Below are positions 60,089-64,000 of a stretch of 64,000 nucleotides of DNA, piece by piece. Positions within the stretch are counted from its first letter, which is position 1, and each line of letters begins with the position of its first letter. A model generated the notes under the pieces. That model was not told the origin of the DNA, made no database searches, and saw only the letters and a program-made list of their open reading frames with translations. Source of the DNA: Boswellia sacra. Taxonomy: Eukaryota; Streptophyta; Magnoliopsida; Sapindales; Burseraceae. Position numbers and translations under genes: made by a program. Location of the stretch: assembly GCA_013180625.2 (NCBI GenBank), contig SNVD02009719.1, forward strand, positions 248,001 through 312,000. Direction: 5' to 3'.

Positions 60089-60835
60089 ATTCTATTCAAC
60101 CCCCACTTTTCATCTTATTAGTCCCTACTTCTTATTTAGTGAGGATATAATTATAATCTTTTAAAGATTCTTTCATTACACTCAAGTTTTAATTTTGGAC
60201 ATTCTTATAATGACCTTATTTAAATTATTCTTTAATTTTAACAGTTTTTTACTTTTTTTCATTTAATTTTACCTTTAATTAAATTATTATTTATTTTGAA
60301 TGGTGTTTGACTTTTTTTTTAATTATTTGTATATAGTTGCATTTCTTAAATTATTCAATAATATTTAGTAAAAAAATTGTTAATTATTTACATTAATAAA
60401 TTGTTTCCCATATTATTCAATTCTCTACTCTCATACCAACAAAATAAGCAATAATATATTTTTCAATTTGGTCTTTGAAAGGGTGAGAGTAAGAAACAAA
60501 AATAGATAATTTGATATCAATTAAATTTAAGGATGATATTATATGATTGGTTGAAATTTAAAGAAAAAGAAGTAAATAGATTTCAATTAATTTGAGAGAA
60601 AAAAAACATAGAAACTGAAAACAAATAAGTTGGCGTGTAGGAAGGATGATATTATGTTGCTAGAGAGACAATAGGGTGAAGATTAGAGATATATTATGAG
60701 AAAATCATAATTTTTTTTTTAAGTCTACTCACTCAATATTAATCATTTTATTTATTATATTTTTAATTATAATCTTATCAATATTTAATTTTGAGGTGGG
60801 GGCTAATGAGATTGCAAATGTGGGCTGAATAGAAT
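60089..60835. mobile_element. Inverted-repeat element, about 750 bp
   Basis: Left end ATTCTATTCAACCCCCACTT and reverse complement of the right end ATTCTATTCAGCCCACATTT stay alignable for roughly 95 bases, through TTAGTCCCTACTTC or TTAGCCCCCACCTC. The centre is AT-rich without coding capacity. I could not define a target-site duplication, so the superfamily is open. Confidence 0.6.
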
Positions 60836-61424
60836 GACTTTAATTAATATGTTTTAATTAATAAAACACATGACCTAACAATTATAACCAGCCCACTTAG
60901 TTTTAATTTAGTACCTAGGCTTTATTTATTAATAAACCAATTAAATTGAAACATTAATTTTTCAAGTCTAGAGATGGCAAAGGGTTGGGTCATGTTAACT
61001 TGGCTTGGGCTGCGTGCTATAGTAACTATCAGGCTTGAGCCTAGATTGATAGTAGGCTAGAACAAGGCTTAAAGATGAGGCCTAAAGGTTGGCCTGGTAA
61101 GCTTGGCCTGGCCTACTACAACCTAGTTTTAAATATATATTTTTTATCTCAAAAATTAAAAGGCTATATATAATAATTTTAGAATTCCATAAATAGCCAT
61201 CCTAATAACTATAAAATGGCTAGTTTAAGGCTAAAAATGTAAATTAATGTCTAAAATTTTTCTATAAATACCAACTTATTTTCACAATCCAACTTCTTTC
61301 TAATCTCAAATTTCCTCAACTCTCTCTTTCTTTCATAATTTTTACTCGTACAATTTTATTTTGTGTTTATTTTATTCTCACTTTCTTTTACTATTTTCTT
61401 TTTTTTATTATTCTCATCCACTTC

Positions 61425-61680
61425 AATTATTTAATTTTGCTTTTATTTTATTCTCACTCACTTTAATTATTTTATTCTCACCCATTTTAATTATTTTATT
61501 TTGTGTTTATTTTATTCTCACCCTATTTAATTATTTTATTTTGTTTTTATTTTATTCTCACCCACTTTAATTATTTTATTTTGTGTTTATTTTATTCTCA
61601 CCCATTTTAATTATTTTATTTTGTGTTGATTTTATTCTCACCTTATTTAATTATTTTATTTTCTTTCTATTTCAATATTT
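61425..61680. repeat. 40-bp AT-rich minisatellite in the hAT leader
   Basis: The unit TTTATTTTATTCTCACCCAC then TTTAATTATTTTATTTTGTG repeats with a 40-base period (starts near 61501, 61541, 61581 and 61621), with shortened copies before. The Phe/Leu/Ile-rich open frame at 61361-61570 is only its translation. Confidence 0.9.
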
Positions 61681-61697
61681 TATTTTTATTTTAGTAA

Positions 61698-63841
61698 ATG
61701 CGAATGGATTTGAATGATTTTAATCCATTTGTATCTACTGAAAATTCATTATCTCTTTATGGCCCTTATTCCACTCTTCTACCATCCCAACCATTTACAA
61801 GTACCCCACCTTTCATTAATCAAGAAACGGTTGAATCAAACACCCCAAATCATAAACTCAAACACCTAAATCAAACTGACGCCCACCAATACCTTGTCTA
61901 AACCAACGCCCACCAATAAAATGAAAAAGAAAAAAACGAACGTACTTCTTTTACTTAGCAACATTTTACAATTGTTGATAATGGTGACTATGTGATGTGC
62001 AACTATTGCCGCAAAAATTTTGGTATAAAGGTGGAATTACAAGTATGACAAAGGCACATCCAAAAGGTTTATGATTTAGCTCCAACGCCAAAGGAACCAA
62101 TAGAAGCACAAATTTCACTTTGAAGAGGTGTGACTTCATCTTCGAACATTGAAGCTGGGGATGCAAGCAACATGGTAAGTGAGATGTCAACTTTCATCTA
62201 TGATCAAGATCATATGAGGGACATTATGGCAAAGGACATGGTGTTATCTGACCCACCATTAGGATTCTTGGATGATCCTTATTACGAGTGGGCTATGCAA
62301 ACTTCAGTCTAACCTTGCTTCAAAAAGGTAAGTTGAAACACTATTAGATTTGACATTGTTAGATTATACCATGAGATAAAAAATGATTTAATAAGCAAAT
62401 TTAGAATGTTTGGTGGTGTAATTTCATTAACCTTAGATCTATGGATTGCACAAAAAGTCATAACATGGGATATATTTGTGCTACTTGTCATTTTTTTTTA
62501 CTCTAATTGGCACTTACTTAAGAAAATAATTGCATTTCGTAATTTATAATTTTCACATACTGGTGTTACAATTTATGAAGAGTTAGCTAAATTATTTAGT
62601 AAGTAGGAAATTTAAGGATCAAATTTTTTCAATAACTTTTGATAATGCATCTTCAAATGATAAAGTAATTGAGTTATTTTTAAAACAATTAAATCCAACA
62701 CTAGGAGGTCTATTGTTTCATATTAGATGTGCTGGTCACATTATTAATTTGATTGCACAAGATGGTTTAAAACTTGTTAGTAAGCACATAACTAAGATAA
62801 GATATGCTTATCACATAGATTTCATGCTTTCCATCCCGTATAAAACAACTCCTTAGTTTTTATAAAAATATGGGTTTAAAGAAACGAAAACTACAATATA
62901 ATGTTAAAACTCGATGGAATTTTACATCTATGATGTTGAAATCTATTACAGGTTATGGGCTTGCAATTTACAATTTTTTAACATTAGACAATATGAAATT
63001 GAATTGCATGAGAGTGATTGGAACAATGCTTTCAGTTTGATGGATTTGTTAGAACTTTTAAGCAAACATACTAAAGCACGTAGTGGAACTTATTATTTGG
63101 TTTTGTCTCATATGTTTCATATTAGCCTTAACTTTAGTTAATATAGCAATAATGAGATATTTAGGGCTATATCCAGAAAAATGAAAGAAAAGTTTAAAAA
63201 AATTAGGAAGATATGCCAATTCTATTTCCTCTAGCTGCAATAATAGATCCTAGGATAAAAATTGGTGGTGTAAAACATTTTTTAAAGGCTATATCTATCC
63301 ATCTATAAACCACTTTGTCACTTACCATAGAATTAGTTAAGTTATCACTCAAACAATTTTATTTAAGATATGAAAGAAAATTAGGTAGTTGCTCAACTAG
63401 TATTATATCATCGCTTCTTGAAAGTGATGATCCTCTATGGAAAACTATCAATGGAAAGAACATCGAACTACTTCTTCTATATTTATAGAAATTAATAATT
63501 ACTGTAATATTGATAATGCCACACAAATTAAGGTTCAAGGGTTAGATAACCCATTTGATATTTTGTCATTGTGTAATGGACAAGAATAAATCTTTCTAGT
63601 CCTATCCACCATGGCACGTGATCTATTAACGCCTCCTATGTCTATTGTAGCTTCAGAATCTACTTTCAAGTTTAGGTGGAATTATATTGGAGGAGAGAAG
63701 ATCAAGGACTCCAGATCTTGTTGAGAACAGTATTTGCATAAAGAATTAGTTATCCACCCATCTGGATATTCTTCAATATGTAATGCATGATTTTTTAGAC
63801 GAGTTTAACAATCTAGATGTAAATGATGAAGATAATTCTTA
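61698..63841 (+). pseudogene. hAT transposase with BED finger, many stops and frameshifts
   Basis: The N terminus may be MRMDLNDFNPF at 61698. A BED-type zinc finger follows (NGDYVMCNYCRKNFGIK, near 61980-62030; then a TGA and RHIQKVYD). The RNase H-like catalytic region is seen in pieces: SLTLDLWIAQK (62430), SITFDNASSNDKVIELFLKQ (62630-62690) and FHIRCAGHIINLIAQDGLK (62720-62770). The C-terminal hAT dimerisation domain begins MARDLLTPPMSIVASESTF (63612). This order is that of Ac/RICESLEEPER-type plant proteins. Stops between the blocks show it is inactive as a transposase. Confidence 0.85.
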
Positions 63842-64000
63842 AATTTATTGTAATTTTAGATTGTTACTTTTATTTTTAGTATCAATTTTGTAATTAGAAT
63901 GGATAAGTGTCAATGATAGATAGTTGGGTAGGTCCCGACCTAGTTGGGATGTTTACAACTCTATTGATGTGCTTATCTTTAATTTTACATCGCGCTTGTA

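Larger units (their letters stand above)
60969..63963 (+). mobile_element. hAT transposon with broken transposase, 3.0 kb
   Basis: Left end TAGAGATGGCAAAGGGTTGG and reverse complement of the right end TAGAGTTGTAAACATCCC fit hAT termini. Flanking octamers TTCAAGTC and TTGATGTG match at five of eight positions, a weak target-site duplication. Between the ends lie a subterminal GGCTTGGGC-rich region, a 40-bp minisatellite and a decayed hAT transposase gene in the plus orientation. This is the only DNA transposon in the window with recognisable transposase sequence. Confidence 0.8.

Noticed and set aside
61361..61570. Hydrophobic 69-residue frame as a membrane peptide
   Set aside because: It is the translation of a 40-bp AT-rich minisatellite in a hAT element.
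1..64000. A new multi-gene defence or biosynthetic system
   Set aside because: Only two host genes are supported and they are unrelated; everything else that could be recognised is transposon-derived or non-coding.

Overview
This is a strongly AT-rich stretch of plant nuclear DNA. The plant origin is shown by a conserved MIR160 microRNA hairpin, a spliced plant-type patatin-like gene (pPLAIII class, GT-AG introns), Ty1/copia and Athila-type Ty3/gypsy retrotransposons, and many hAT and Mutator-like (MULE) elements. The style suggests a eudicot; the species cannot be named from the sequence alone. There are only two convincing host genes: the patatin-like gene (28531-30550, minus) and MIR160 (hairpin 47031-47122, minus). 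Most of the rest is transposable-element sequence in various states of decay and featureless AT-rich spacer.

Layout. 1-126: clipped right end of a hAT element. 634-1026: a tandem duplication and a microsatellite. 1475-2205: broken C-terminal remnant of a multipass membrane protein of the DUF2921 kind. 3977-4557: short terminal-inverted-repeat element. 6862-13118: almost complete Ty1/copia retrotransposon with two LTRs and a single gag and pol, both interrupted by stops or frameshifts. 13140-13640: decayed tandem repeat. 14447-28019: a second, older copia element that has become a landing pad. It holds a hAT element (18629-21737), which holds a second hAT (18997-20586), which holds a GC-rich 38-bp minisatellite. 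It also holds an Athila-like element with a large deletion (from 22069), and a 1.7-kb MULE (26234-27960) that splits its 3' LTR. 28531-30550: patatin-like gene.

30660-64000 is gene-poor. It carries small non-autonomous DNA elements with recognisable target-site duplications: a hAT MITE at 34064, two members of one MULE-type MITE family at 35599 and 42483, a MULE at 42040 with the second of these MITEs nested in it, and a hAT at 52941. It also has the MIR160 locus with a TATA box and CT-rich leader, a TTGAC-rich repeat at 52100-52555, a minus-strand CACTA/Ulp1-associated (DUF8039-like) gene fragment at 55881-57045, an inverted-repeat element at 60089, and a 3-kb hAT with a broken transposase at 60969-63963.

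How the parts relate. The two host genes are independent and there is no cluster or operon-like arrangement. The transposon insertions can be put in relative order by who interrupts whom. I found no undescribed defence or metabolic system. The most informative points are the nested stack, with target-site duplications for the hAT and MULE layers, the patatin paralogue without a catalytic serine, and several repeat structures that are not explained.
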